Source: Microbacterium sp. LWH11-1.2 (GTDB taxonomy: Bacteria > Actinomycetota > Actinomycetes > Actinomycetales > Microbacteriaceae). Taken from it: 64,000 nucleotides of DNA. Positions 33,349-42,169 of this stretch are shown here, piece after piece (position 1 is the stretch's first letter; each line of letters opens with the position of its first letter). The translations under genes and the position numbers were made by a program. The stretch is from contig NZ_CP151636.1 in the NCBI RefSeq assembly GCF_038397745.1, forward strand, positions 1-64,000, read 5' to 3'. The notes below the pieces were generated by a model. It had not been told where the DNA came from and searched no databases. It worked only from the letters and a program-made list of their open reading frames with translations.

Positions 33349-35394
33349 TCAGTTCAGGATGAACGTCACCGTCGCGCTGTTGCCCGCGACGTCCTGGACG
33401 ACCAGGGTGTTCTCCCCCTGGACGGCACCGAAGACGCCGGGCTTCACGTGGTTGATGTCGGACCACGTGTTGTTGGAGAGGTCCTTCACCACCCCGTTGA
33501 GCGAGACCTGCGAGACCTTGCCCGCGTCGAAGAGCTTGAAACTGACGAGGTCGTAGACCCCCGCGGAGCCCGCGGTGAACGATGCCCCCTCCTTGACCGT
33601 CGCGGTCGGAGCGGTGGCATCGATCGTCACCGCGAAGACGCCGGTCTGCGCGATGTTGCCCGCAAGGTCCTCCGCGTTGTACTTCACCGTATATGCGCCG
33701 TCGGGCAGGGTCTGGGTCGTCTCGTGCACACCGCTCGTCGCACCGTCGATCGCCGACTGCGTGCTCTTGACGAGCGTGCCGTCCTTGTAGATGTTCGCGA
33801 CGATGCGCTTCAGACCGATGTCGTCGGTCGCGTCGACGCGCAGCGTCAGCGCGGGCATCGGGCCGGCAGTGGTCGGCGCGACGAGAGTCGCCACCGGCTT
33901 CGTGGTGTCGACCGGAGCAGCATCCTGGACGAGGGCGACGCGATCGACCGCCCAGAACGCGCTGTTGGTCCCGGTGTAGTGGAATCGGAACTGCGCGGTC
34001 TGCGCGCCGGCAGGCACGTCGAAGACCAGACGCTCCTCGGCATTCGTGTTCGCCGTGTACGCCTTGAGCGACTGCGCCTCGCCGCCGTCGAAGCTGACGA
34101 GGACCTCGGCCGACTGCGGCCCGTCGATGAAGTAGTTGGTGGCATACGCCAGAGTCGCCGTGGAAGCGCCGGTCAGCGGGTAGGCGGGGCTGACGAGCGT
34201 CGAGTCGAAGGCGCCCGCCGCGTGCGACTTGTCGTCCCACTCATCCGAGTCGGCCACGGCGAAGACGTCGCGGACGCGCACCGACGTCTCCCGACGCTGC
34301 CCCAGCTCGACGTTGGTCCAGAAGTCATCGGTGGCGAAGGACCAGCCGGCCCATTCCCTCACACCGCCGGAGGGCATGAGGGAGTTGTCGATGCTCCAGC
34401 CTTCCGGTGTCGCATGCGTCCAGCCGAGGACATCCGCTCCGGGGCGGGTCTCGTCCGCGCGGGTCTGCAGCGCTGGGCGCAGCGCGTCGAAGGCATCGGG
34501 CGCGAGGTCCGGTACGGCAGTGCCGTCGAGTGCCCAGGTCGGGTCAGCCGCGATGCCGACGGCGGAGAGGACGGTGGGGGCGACGTCGGTGATCTTGACG
34601 TCGTGACGCACACCGGGCTCGATGCCCGGTCCCGCCGCGATCACGAACACCTTGCGCTCAGCCGGGCTGCTTCCGCCGTGACCACCGGTCGGAGTGTGGC
34701 CGTGATCCGCCGTGACGACGATGGTCCACTCCTCCTCCGAGGGGCGGGCCTCGACCGCGGCGAGGATCTGGCCGATCTCGCCGTCCGCTTTCGCGAGTGC
34801 CTGTCCGTACGCGGCGCCGTTCGTGCCCGTGCTGTGCCCTGCGCCGTCGACCTCGTCGAGGTGCACGAACACGTCGTCGGCCCCGCCGGCGATCGCCTCG
34901 ACCGCCTTGGCCGTCGTGCCGACATCGTTGCCGCCCTGGATGCGCGAGTCCGCGGCCGGCCCGAAGACCGTGGTCGCGATCGGAGACCACGTCGCCACGA
35001 CCGCCGTGGAGCGCTCCGGCTGTGCGGCTTCGATGCGCGTCAGGTAGTCGGGGTAGAGGTCGTACCGAGGTGCCGTGAAGTTGTTGTCGACGACGTTGTG
35101 CTTGTCGGGCCAGACACCCGTGGCGATGGTCGACCACCCCGGTCCGGAGATGGTGCCGGCCAGCGGCGTGCCGTACAGGTTGCTGGACGAGACCATGCCG
35201 CGCGCCATCAGCGCGTCGAGGTTCGGCACGTCCGCATCGTCGAGGAAGTCGAACGACGCACCGTCGATCCCGATCACGAGGGTCTTGACGGCGGCCGCGT
35301 CGGCGGCCGCCAGGGCGGGTGCGGCCACCAGCGGGGACAGGAGGCATGCGGCCGCAGTTGTCAGCACAACTGCGCGCTTGCGATACGAGGGCAC
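33349..35394 (-). CDS. Secreted phosphodiesterase/nucleotide pyrophosphatase with C-terminal Ig-like domain
   Basis: 681 residues. A signal peptide (basic start, hydrophobic core, cleavage near ALAAADA) precedes an alkaline-phosphatase-fold domain: VIGIDGASFD (first metal Asp), GPGWSTIATG (nucleophile Thr region), HLDEVDGAGH and VVTADHGHTP (metal ligands). After about residue 360 come a beta-sandwich module and one Ig-like repeat (IYKDGTLVKSTQ, GAYTVKYNAEDLAGN) and a final domain. It likely splits nucleotide or other phosphodiesters outside the cell. No LPXTG or lipobox, so it is released. Confidence 0.85.
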   Translation of the reverse strand: MPSYRKRAVVLTTAAACLLSPLVAAPALAAADAAAVKTLVIGIDGASFDFLDDADVPNLDALMARGMVSSSNLYGTPLAGTISGPGWSTIATGVWPDKHNVVDNNFTAPRYDLYPDYLTRIEAAQPERSTAVVATWSPIATTVFGPAADSRIQGGNDVGTTAKAVEAIAGGADDVFVHLDEVDGAGHSTGTNGAAYGQALAKADGEIGQILAAVEARPSEEEWTIVVTADHGHTPTGGHGGSSPAERKVFVIAAGPGIEPGVRHDVKITDVAPTVLSAVGIAADPTWALDGTAVPDLAPDAFDALRPALQTRADETRPGADVLGWTHATPEGWSIDNSLMPSGGVREWAGWSFATDDFWTNVELGQRRETSVRVRDVFAVADSDEWDDKSHAAGAFDSTLVSPAYPLTGASTATLAYATNYFIDGPQSAEVLVSFDGGEAQSLKAYTANTNAEERLVFDVPAGAQTAQFRFHYTGTNSAFWAVDRVALVQDAAPVDTTKPVATLVAPTTAGPMPALTLRVDATDDIGLKRIVANIYKDGTLVKSTQSAIDGATSGVHETTQTLPDGAYTVKYNAEDLAGNIAQTGVFAVTIDATAPTATVKEGASFTAGSAGVYDLVSFKLFDAGKVSQVSLNGVVKDLSNNTWSDINHVKPGVFGAVQGENTLVVQDVAGNSATVTFILN

Positions 35395-35398
35395 TTGA

Positions 35399-35464
35399 TC
35401 TCCGAGACGTTGGTTTCACGGGCATGGTGACGTCCATGCCCGGAGACAGTCTCGAACTCGGAGA
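35399..35464 (-). promoter_or_regulatory. Nested palindromes upstream of the secreted phosphodiesterase
   Basis: CGGGCATGG/CCATGCCCG (35419-35427 with 35434-35442) lies within an outer pair TCTCCGAG/CTCGGAGA (35399-35406 with 35457-35464). On the minus strand this would be part of the 5' leader or the operator region. No known riboswitch class is recognised. Confidence 0.35.
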
Positions 35465-35570
35465 CCGCGCCGCCAACGGTTCGCGCGAAGATGTCAATAC
35501 ACGTTGAGGTGCCGTTCACTCTCGGGCGCGCAAATAGGTATCTATGTGCGTGAACGGACGAGCGCCGCGG

Positions 35571-35981
35571 TCAGTCGAGCAGCTCGCCCACCAACTGTTC
35601 GATGCGGCTGCGGATGTCGTCGCGGATCGGCCGCACCGCGTCGATGCCCTGGCCGGCCGGATCATCGAGCTTCCAGTCCTCGTAGCGCTTGCCGGGGAAG
35701 AACGGGCACGCGTCACCGCACCCCATCGTGATCACGACATCGGAGGCCTGGACGGCCTCGGTCGTGAGCACCTTCGGCGCTTCCGCCGTGATGTCGATGC
35801 CGAGTTCGGCCATCGCCTCCACGGCGATCGGGTTGATCTCGTCAGCTGGCATGGACCCCGCGGAGCGGACCTCGATGCGGTCGCCGGCGATGTCGCGCAG
35901 GAATCCCGCGGCCATCTGCGAGCGGCCGGCGTTGTGGACGCACACGAACAGGACGGAGGGGGTGGGTGAGGCGTCGGGCAT
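35571..35981 (-). CDS. arsC: Arsenate reductase, low-molecular-weight phosphatase type
   Basis: 136 residues. VLFVCVHNAGRSQMAAGF holds the CX5R-type phosphate loop (CVHNAGRS), and VVITMGCGDACPFFPGKRYEDW carries the Cys residues and WxLDDPAGQ region typical of thiol-dependent arsenate reductases. In actinobacteria the partner is mycothiol and mycoredoxin or thioredoxin. Acts in the cytosol to reduce arsenate to arsenite. Confidence 0.92.
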   Translation of the reverse strand: MPDASPTPSVLFVCVHNAGRSQMAAGFLRDIAGDRIEVRSAGSMPADEINPIAVEAMAELGIDITAEAPKVLTTEAVQASDVVITMGCGDACPFFPGKRYEDWKLDDPAGQGIDAVRPIRDDIRSRIEQLVGELLD

Positions 35982-36040
35982 GGTGGCTCCTGTCTACGTT
36001 TCCAGTCTGACATTCATCGATGCGGGGGAGGCTGCTCGGA

Positions 36041-37348
36041 TCAGCCGACCGCGACAGGGCGCGAGCCGATCTGCAGCACGGAGGGCGCAGGCGCGGCGCA
36101 GCATCCGCTCGCTCCCTCGTCGAATCCGCCCGCGCCGCCGCACACACCGGTGTCCGGCAGCACCAGCTCGTTGCGGGCCGCGGACTCGTGATCTCCGGCG
36201 AGGTGCGCGACGACGCTCCGCACCTGCTCGAAGCCTGTCAGCGCGAGGAAGGTCGGCGCGCGCCCGTAGGACTTCGCGCCGACGATGAACAGACCCTGCT
36301 CCGGCTGTGCGAGCTGACGCGCACCCGTCGCCGACACCGAACCGCACGAGTGGATGTTCGGATCGATCTCGGCGGCGATCCCCGCGACCGCCTCGAGTGC
36401 GGGATCGAGATCGATGCGCAGCTCCCGGAGCAGGTCGGAGTCGGGTCGGAATCCGGTGAGCGCGAACACGTGGGAGACGTCGGCGACCTCTCGCCCGTCG
36501 TCCGAGCGGATGCGGAGAGCGCCGTCCTGTGCCCGGAACTCGGCGACACGGAACCCGGTGACGACGTCGACCACGCCGGACTCGATCACGCGGCGAGCGC
36601 GCGCTCCGAGAGCCGCCCGCTCGGGGAGCTCGTCGCCGGCACCGCCTCCGAACACGTTCGTCGCGGTTCCCCGTCGCAGCAGCCAGGTCACCCGCGTACC
36701 CGGTGCGCGGCGTGCGAGCTCACTCAGTCGCAGCACCGCGTGCGTCGCGGAATGGCCGGCTCCGACCACGACCACGTGCGCGCCCGCGAAGGCGGCGACG
36801 TCGTCGGGGATCCGATAGGAGATGCGATCTGCCGAGGCCGGCTCGCCCAGCGCAGGGTAGCCGTCCGCACCCGCCGGATTCGGCTGCCCCCACGTGCCGC
36901 TGGCGTCGATCACCGAACGTGCGAGGAGCCGGCTCTCGGTGCCGTCGGCATCTCGCGTGTGCACCACGAACGGCTGACTCCGACGTCCGCCGTCGACGAC
37001 CTTGTCACGGCCATGGCGTGCGACGCCGGTGACGGTGACCCCGTAGCGGACCCGCTCACCCAGTGCGTCGGCCAGTGGGGCGAGGTATCCCTCGATCCAC
37101 TCCGCGCCCGTCGGGTACCCGGCCGGCGGAGCCGACCACCCCGACGGCTCGAGCAGGCGCCGACCGGCCGCATCGGTGAGTTCCGGCCACGAGGAGAACA
37201 GCCGCACATGCCCCCATTCCGAGACCGCGGCCGCGGCGGCATCCCCGCGTTCGAGGACGACGGCGTCCAGCCCGCTTTCGGTCGCATGCGCGGCGGCGAC
37301 GAGGCCCTGCGGCCCCGCTCCGATGATCACGACGGGCAGTTCATCCAT
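36041..37348 (-). CDS. FAD/NAD(P)-dependent oxidoreductase, ArsO-like
   Basis: 435 residues. FAD loop VVIIGAGPQGLVAAAHA at the N-terminus and NADPH loop VVVVGAGHSATHAVL near residue 193 are both intact, and FALTGFRPDSDLL is the flavoprotein ATG-like motif. Resembles flavin-binding monooxygenases found in arsenic operons (ArsO). The C-terminus has a Cys cluster (CGGAGGF, GCCAAPA) that might bind arsenic thiols. Divergent from the ArsR gene at 37432 and on the strand of arsC, 59 bases upstream of it. Confidence 0.82.
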   Translation of the reverse strand: MDELPVVIIGAGPQGLVAAAHATESGLDAVVLERGDAAAAAVSEWGHVRLFSSWPELTDAAGRRLLEPSGWSAPPAGYPTGAEWIEGYLAPLADALGERVRYGVTVTGVARHGRDKVVDGGRRSQPFVVHTRDADGTESRLLARSVIDASGTWGQPNPAGADGYPALGEPASADRISYRIPDDVAAFAGAHVVVVGAGHSATHAVLRLSELARRAPGTRVTWLLRRGTATNVFGGGAGDELPERAALGARARRVIESGVVDVVTGFRVAEFRAQDGALRIRSDDGREVADVSHVFALTGFRPDSDLLRELRIDLDPALEAVAGIAAEIDPNIHSCGSVSATGARQLAQPEQGLFIVGAKSYGRAPTFLALTGFEQVRSVVAHLAGDHESAARNELVLPDTGVCGGAGGFDEGASGCCAAPAPSVLQIGSRPVAVG

Positions 37349-37371
37349 GACGTCTCCTCAAATCGAAAAAC

Positions 37372-37382
37372 TTCAATATGAA
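37372..37382. promoter_or_regulatory. Likely ArsR operator in the divergent arsenic promoter
   Basis: TTCAATATGAA is a palindrome (TTCA-ATA-TGAA) in an AT-rich stretch between the oxidoreductase and arsR; related half-sites (CGAAGAATGTCAA) follow at about 37400-37413. ArsR would repress both directions from here. Confidence 0.5.
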
Positions 37383-37431
37383 GACCATCTCCTACCTATC
37401 GAAGAATGTCAATACGTGACAGACTAGCGGG

Positions 37432-37773
37432 GTGAGCCTGCCCCTGACCATCGAAGCGACCTCCTGCTGCGTCCCCCGCGTCACCTCTGCCGTCTCCGTC
37501 GAGGACGCGGAAAGGGCAGCCCGCGTGTTCAAGGCGCTCGGCGACCCGACACGCGTTCGACTGCTGTCACTGATCGCCGCGGGCGACGGCGGGGAAGCAT
37601 GCATCTGCGACCTCACGGAGCCGGTCGGTCTCTCCCAGGGCACGGTCTCCCACCACATGAAGCTGCTCGCAGAGGCGGGGCTCGTCACGCGCGAGCAGCG
37701 CGGCAAGTGGGCGTACTTCGCCCTCAACGACTCAGCGCTCGACGCGGCCGCCGATGCCCTGCGGACGACCTGA
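37432..37773 (+). CDS. arsR: ArsR family arsenic-responsive repressor
   Basis: 113 residues from a GTG at 37432. Core: VFKALGDPTRVRLLSLIA, then EACICDL (arsenite-binding CxC-like Cys pair) and LSQGTVSHHMKLLAEAGLV recognition helix. An N-terminal CC (residues 12-13) may add a third thiol ligand as in Corynebacterium-type ArsR. It ends inside the 3' end of the converging CHY zinc finger gene (42-base overlap). Confidence 0.9.
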   Translation: MSLPLTIEATSCCVPRVTSAVSVEDAERAARVFKALGDPTRVRLLSLIAAGDGGEACICDLTEPVGLSQGTVSHHMKLLAEAGLVTREQRGKWAYFALNDSALDAAADALRTT

Positions 37774-38112
37774 GGGTCTCACCGCCGGCTCGGCCCCGAA
37801 GTAGAGGTGGGCATGCAGCGCGCACCTCTCGTTGAACCCGGCATCGCACTCCGGACATGAGGATGCCGCCAGATAGTCGGTGATCGTCAGCTCCGCACCG
37901 CAGGCTCCGCACAGCACGGCCTTCGTCGCGCGCTCGTCGAAGCCCCACTGGCGCGCGGGATGCCCGGCAGCCTCCGCATGGCAGAGATGGCACGGGTAGT
38001 ACTCGCCGCAGCAGGCGAAGCGGATCGCGATGATGTCGACGGCGGTGCGATAGTGCACGCATCGGGTCATGTCGTCGACGACCGCGCCGCGGACGACCGG
38101 ACGACTAGGCAT
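37732..38112 (-). CDS. CHY zinc finger protein
   Basis: 126 residues with RCVHYRTAVDIIAIRFACC, YYPCHLCHAEA, LCGACGAELTI and SSCPECDAGF: the Cys/His set of the CHY-type zinc finger. Small bacterial CHY proteins have unknown roles; zinc binding is likely. The ATG at 38112 overlaps the TetR stop by eight bases, indicating translational coupling. An in-frame ATG at residue 15 is an alternative start. Confidence 0.8.
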   Translation of the reverse strand: MPSRPVVRGAVVDDMTRCVHYRTAVDIIAIRFACCGEYYPCHLCHAEAAGHPARQWGFDERATKAVLCGACGAELTITDYLAASSCPECDAGFNERCALHAHLYFGAEPAVRPSGRPQGIGGRVER

Positions 38113-38878
38113 GGGGCTCGCGACCTTCGATCAGGGCGGCGAGAGCGTCGAGCGTACGCGCGAGCCCGAACGCCCAGGCCTGACTCGCACCCCACGCGCC
38201 GCCCTGCGCCTCTCCGGCGGCGGCGCCGATGCGCACCGCCCGCGGAAAGGCCGCAGGGTCGAGGGCGCGGGCGAGGATCGGCTGGTTCGCCGACCACCAC
38301 TGCTCATCGCTCATCGCGGTGTCGGTGACCGCTCGGACGGCGTCGTGCGCCGAGCGACAGTGCGCCTGGACGAAGCCGAGGAGGTAGGTGAGCGAGGCGT
38401 CGACATCGACATCCGAGAGCCCGGTGCCGTCGAAGGCGGCGAGCTCGTGCTCGTACTTCGCCATGACCCCGGGACCGAGCGGCGGCCTGCTGAGCGCGGC
38501 GACCTCGGTGAGCCACGGATGCCGGGTCAGCAGCTCACGGTTCGCCTGCGCGATCTCGGTCACCCGTTCGCGCCACGGCCTCTCCCCTGGATCCGGCCGC
38601 GCCATGCCGGCGTAGAGCGCGTCGACCATCAGGTCGAGGAGCTCCGGTTTCCCCGGGACGTAGGTGTACACCGACATCGGCGCGATGCCCACGCGCTCGG
38701 CCACGGCACGCACCGTGACTCCGGCGAGCCCCTGCTCATCGGCGATGGCGAGGGCCGCATCGACGAGCCGACCCACGGCGACGGAGCGCGCCGGGCCCTT
38801 CCGCGGAGCCGACGGCTCACCCCAGAGCAGAGCGAGGGTCCGGCTCGGCTCTCCTGCGCCCGTGCGATCGGCATCCAT
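38105..38878 (-). CDS. TetR/AcrR family regulator
   Basis: 257 residues. Helix-turn-helix in LVDAALAIADEQGLAGVTVR and VAERVGIAPMSVYTYVPGKP; the C-terminal helical domain resembles the tetracycline-repressor C-domain class. Divergent from the VOC gene at 38952 across a region with two clear palindromes, which are the likely operators. Confidence 0.88.
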   Translation of the reverse strand: MDADRTGAGEPSRTLALLWGEPSAPRKGPARSVAVGRLVDAALAIADEQGLAGVTVRAVAERVGIAPMSVYTYVPGKPELLDLMVDALYAGMARPDPGERPWRERVTEIAQANRELLTRHPWLTEVAALSRPPLGPGVMAKYEHELAAFDGTGLSDVDVDASLTYLLGFVQAHCRSAHDAVRAVTDTAMSDEQWWSANQPILARALDPAAFPRAVRIGAAAGEAQGGAWGASQAWAFGLARTLDALAALIEGREPHA

Positions 38879-38897
38879 GGGAATGATCTTGCCACAT

Positions 38898-38934
38898 CTG
38901 CGTTATACGCAGTACATTGTACGTCGTACAGTGT
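38898..38934. promoter_or_regulatory. Paired TetR-type operators
   Basis: CTGCG-TTATA-CGCAG at 38898-38912 and TGTACG-T-CGTACA at 38918-38930 (extending with one mismatch to 38914-38934). Two distinct perfect palindromes fill the 73-base gap between tetR and the VOC gene. Confidence 0.65.
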
Positions 38935-38951
38935 TACCGATAGGAGCATCC

Positions 38952-39350
38952 ATGCAGTTCACCTCGACAGCGATCTCGCTGAATGTGCCCGACGTCGACG
39001 CCTCCGCCGAGTGGGTGCAGAAGCACCTCGGCTTCTCCGTCGCGATGGCGGCCGACGGATTCTGCTCGCTGCAGCATCCGGATGCCGGGATCAACCTGAT
39101 CTACCTCCGCACGGGCCTGCCGACGTTCAAGCCCGCGTCGGCGGCTGCGGACGCGACAGGCCTCCTCGTCGTCTTCACGGTCGACGCCATCGACGACGAC
39201 TACGCCCGCCTGCGCGAGGAGGGCGTCACCATCGTCACGCCGATCGAGACCGAGCCCTGGGGCGAGCGCTACTTCCAGATGACGGACCCGAACGGCATCG
39301 TCTACCAGCTCGTCCAGTGGGTCGAGCCGACGGAGGAGCACGTCGGCTGA
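38952..39350 (+). CDS. VOC family protein
   Basis: 132 residues from the ATG at 38952 behind TAGGAG. Starts TSTAISLNVPDVDASAEWVQ, ends TDPNGIVYQLVQW, the canonical glyoxalase-like strands. Controlled most likely by the divergent TetR. Binding or turning over a small hydrophobic or toxic molecule is the usual role; no substrate can be given. Confidence 0.8.
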   Translation: MQFTSTAISLNVPDVDASAEWVQKHLGFSVAMAADGFCSLQHPDAGINLIYLRTGLPTFKPASAAADATGLLVVFTVDAIDDDYARLREEGVTIVTPIETEPWGERYFQMTDPNGIVYQLVQWVEPTEEHVG

Positions 39351-39385
39351 CAGCGGTGCCACGCGCTGAGCCGCCTCGACGCCGC

Positions 39386-39910
39386 TCAGCGCGTGGGTGC
39401 GCTCGACCGCCCCTGATCCCGACCGCTGAGCTCTGCGTCGAGCGTCTCCTGGGCGACGCGCATCTGCTCGGCATACGCCGGCTGCTGCAGGCGCTGCCAG
39501 ATCAGATCCTCCGAGACTTCTTCGACGTTGCTCACCACCCACCAGATGTTGCCGAACGGGTCCTTGATGCGTCCCCCACGCTGACCGAAGGCATTGTCGT
39601 CGAGGGCGGTCACGACGACGGCTCCCGCTGCGATCGCCTGAGCGAAGGTCGCATCGGCATCCGGAACCCACACCCGCAGCAGACTCGGCATCACCGGCCA
39701 CTCCGGACGGCGATCGAAGGCCAGGATGATCGTGTCCCCGACCCGGATCTCGGCATGGCCGATCAAGCCGTCCTCCGTGGCGACACGCGCGATCTCCTCG
39801 CCGTCGAACGCCGCGGCGACGAAGTCGAGCAGTGCTCCGGTGTCGTCCGTGACGACCCATGGCGCCACGGTCGTGTAGCCGGCGGGGGCGGAGTTCTTCG
39901 TGTCGGTCAT
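39386..39910 (-). CDS. VOC family protein, PhnB/bleomycin-resistance-like
   Basis: 174 residues from the ATG at 39910 (GGAGA just before). Contains TVAPWVVTDDTGALLDFVAAAF and IKDPFGNIWWVVSN, typical of PhnB-like proteins; ~45 helical residues at the C-terminus (EDLIWQRLQQPAYAEQMRV) are an addition seen in part of the family. Cytosolic; function unknown. Confidence 0.8.
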   Translation of the reverse strand: MTDTKNSAPAGYTTVAPWVVTDDTGALLDFVAAAFDGEEIARVATEDGLIGHAEIRVGDTIILAFDRRPEWPVMPSLLRVWVPDADATFAQAIAAGAVVVTALDDNAFGQRGGRIKDPFGNIWWVVSNVEEVSEDLIWQRLQQPAYAEQMRVAQETLDAELSGRDQGRSSAPTR

Positions 39911-39996
39911 CTTCTTCTCCGATCTGGATGTCATGCGATGAACCTACGAGCAGATGCGGACAGATCCTGTCCTCGTGCGCTCCAGCCGAGACCCGG

Positions 39997-40839
39997 TCAG
40001 TGCGCGTACCGCGGCCCCAGGACCGAGAGCAGCTTCAGCTTCTCGTGACTCTCCGACCCCGGGGCCGCGGTGTAGACCAGCAGGGCCTGCGAGGACTCCG
40101 GGTCGATCAGGCTCTGACAGGACAGATCGAGGGCACCGAGCTCCGGGTGGATGAACCGCTTGGTCTCCTGCGGCCGCAGCCCGATCTCCTGCCGCTCCCA
40201 GAGCATCCGGAATTCCTCGCTCTCATCGCGCAGCAGGCGGCAGAGCTCGGCGGCGCGCGACTCCGGGCCGTTGCGGGCCATCACCTCGCGCAGGCCGGAG
40301 ACCCACAGCCGGGCGAGGAACGCGTGGTCGCGGGGGTCGTAGAGCTCACGCGAACCCGGATCCGTGAACCACCGGAACCCGATGCTGCGCTGCGGGCCGG
40401 TGAGCTGCGCGGTGTCGCCGGTGAGCGCGACGCCGAGCGCGGTCTGACGCAGCGTCTCCCCCAGCTCCGTGACGACCTCGGCCGGCGTGTCCTCGAGGCG
40501 GTCCAGGATGCGCAGCATTCCCGGTGAGACGTGGTCGCTCTCCACACCGCGAGCGGGAGGTCGGTGGCCCGCCAACCGGAACAGGTGGTCGCGTTCCTCC
40601 ACCGAGAGATGAAGTCCCTGGGCGATCGACGCGATCATCTGCTCCGACGGCAGCGGGCCGCTGCCGCGCTCGAGGCGCGCGTAGTAGTCGGCCGACATGT
40701 GACTGAGCGCGGCCACCTCCTCGCGCCGGAGTCCGTCGGTGCGCCGACGCTGCCCGCGAGGCAGGCCGACGTCCTCCGGCTGGAGCACGTCGCGCCGCAT
40801 CCGGAGGAACTCCGCCAGCCCTGCCCTGTCGATCCCCAT
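39997..40839 (-). CDS. XRE-type regulator with MmyB-like ligand domain
   Basis: 280 residues from the ATG at 40839. N-terminal helix-turn-helix: RRTDGLRREEVAALSHMSAD, YYARLERGSGPLPSEQM. The rest is the PAS-like MmyB ligand-binding domain (FRWFTDPGSRELYDP, LSCQSLIDPESSQALLVYTA), thought to bind fatty acids. Divergent to an SDR gene, which it probably controls. A close paralogue is at 45390. Confidence 0.9.
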   Translation of the reverse strand: MGIDRAGLAEFLRMRRDVLQPEDVGLPRGQRRRTDGLRREEVAALSHMSADYYARLERGSGPLPSEQMIASIAQGLHLSVEERDHLFRLAGHRPPARGVESDHVSPGMLRILDRLEDTPAEVVTELGETLRQTALGVALTGDTAQLTGPQRSIGFRWFTDPGSRELYDPRDHAFLARLWVSGLREVMARNGPESRAAELCRLLRDESEEFRMLWERQEIGLRPQETKRFIHPELGALDLSCQSLIDPESSQALLVYTAAPGSESHEKLKLLSVLGPRYAH

Positions 40840-40874
40840 GCGCACGGCATCCTCTCGTCGCCACGATCCTGACA

Positions 40875-40890
40875 TGCCGGTGCTCCGGCA
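40875..40890. promoter_or_regulatory. Palindrome between regulator and SDR gene
   Basis: TGCCGG-TGCT-CCGGCA, perfect six-base arms, in the 124-base divergent region. A candidate operator for the MmyB-like regulator. Confidence 0.4.
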
Positions 40891-40963
40891 TCCACTGATC
40901 GACGAGTCCTGGATAGCGCGCCGGGCACCGATGAGAGTGGAGGAGACCTGAAGGAGCACGCTC

Positions 40964-41944
40964 ATGCCACGCACCATCGACATCACCATCCCACCGCTGC
41001 ACGGTCGACGCGCCGTCGTCACCGGCGGGAGCGACGGCATCGGACTGCGAATCGCCACCCGTCTCGCCCAGGCCGGCGCAGACGTCGTGCTGCCGGTCCG
41101 CAATCTCCGCAAGGGCGAGGCGGCGGCCGCCGGGATCCGGGAGAAGGCTCCGTCCGCCGAAGTGGAACTGCTGCCCCTGGACCTTTCATCGCTCGCGTCG
41201 ATCGCCGCGTTCGGCGACAGCATGCGAGAGGACGGACGGCCCATCCATCTCCTCATCAACAACGCCGGCGTGATGACGCCACCGGACCGGCAGGTCACGG
41301 CCGACGGCTTCGAGCTCCAGTTCGGCACGAATCACCTCGGCCACTTCGCGCTCGTCGGGCAGCTGCTGCCGCTGCTGCGTGCAGGCAAGGCCCGCGTCAC
41401 GTCGCAGGTCAGCGTCGCCGCGAACGAGCGATCCATCCACTGGGACGATCTGAACGGGGAGCGCTCGTACAACGGCATGACCGCGTACAGCCAGTCGAAG
41501 ATCGCCTTCGGTCAGTTCGCGCTCGAGCTCGACCGTCGCAGCGAAGCACAGGGCTGGGGCATCACGAGCAACCTCTCCCACCCCGGAGTCGCCCCCACCA
41601 GCCTGCTCGCCGCCCGGCCGGAGCTCGGACGCGGACAGGACACGTTCGGTGTGCGGGTGATCCGGTGGGGATCCGCCCGCGGGATCGTGTTCGGCACTCC
41701 GGAATCGGCGGCTCTCCCCGCCCTCTACGCAGCGACGTCTCCCGACGCCCGCCGCCGCGCGTTCTACGGACCGCGCGGGATCGGTCATCTCGGCGGCGCT
41801 CCTGCCGAGCAGCGGCTGTACTCCCGTCTGCGCAGCGAGGAGGAGGCGCGGCGGGTCTGGCAGGTCTCCGAGGAGCTGACCGGCATCCGATTCCCCGGCG
41901 ACGGACCGATCGAGACTGTGAGCCCACCCAGCTTGGGGGCGTAA
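40964..41944 (+). CDS. Short-chain dehydrogenase/reductase
   Basis: 326 residues. [15 protein letters not shown] (cofactor loop), [11 protein letters not shown], and [16 protein letters not shown] with the catalytic Tyr/Lys. Ends with [12 protein letters not shown], like the SDR at 30057. Probably NADP-dependent, substrate unknown, regulated by the divergent MmyB-like protein. Ribosome site GAAGGAG lies about ten bases before the ATG. Confidence 0.87.
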   Translation: MPRTIDITIPPLHGRRAVVTGGSDGIGLRIATRLAQAGADVVLPVRNLRKGEAAAAGIREKAPSAEVELLPLDLSSLASIAAFGDSMREDGRPIHLLINNAGVMTPPDRQVTADGFELQFGTNHLGHFALVGQLLPLLRAGKARVTSQVSVAANERSIHWDDLNGERSYNGMTAYSQSKIAFGQFALELDRRSEAQGWGITSNLSHPGVAPTSLLAARPELGRGQDTFGVRVIRWGSARGIVFGTPESAALPALYAATSPDARRRAFYGPRGIGHLGGAPAEQRLYSRLRSEEEARRVWQVSEELTGIRFPGDGPIETVSPPSLGA

Positions 41945-41953
41945 CGTCCGGTC

Positions 41954-42145
41954 ATGAACGCACAATTGAAGATCGCGGGGCACAGCCCCGAACCGCTGGG
42001 TCACGGATCTGCCCTCGTCGACGCGCTTCCGGCCGCGCTGACGACGAAGCACGTGCCTGACCACCACACCGCCGCGACGGTGACCGACGACGACGAGGCA
42101 CGCATCTCGGACTGGGCCGAAGAGGGCGGTGCCGCCCGCGACTAG
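41954..42145 (+). CDS. Small acidic protein of unknown function
   Basis: 63 residues with many Asp, Glu and His (KHVPDHHTAAT, TDDDEARISDWAEE). No known family recognised. TAACGT ends six bases before the ATG and overlaps the stop codon of the SDR, a leaderless layout that supports it being real. Confidence 0.5.
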   Translation: MNAQLKIAGHSPEPLGHGSALVDALPAALTTKHVPDHHTAATVTDDDEARISDWAEEGGAARD

Positions 42146-42169
42146 GGCGACACCCGCGAAGAGGTCATC

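Noticed and set aside
32015..34240. 741-codon minus-strand frame crossing terC and the phosphodiesterase
   Set aside because: It runs through the stop of one real gene and the start of another in a different frame and is Arg-rich throughout; a GC-driven shadow.
33448..35430. 660-codon plus-strand frame opposite the secreted phosphodiesterase
   Set aside because: Antisense shadow; the minus frame has a signal peptide and complete metal motifs.
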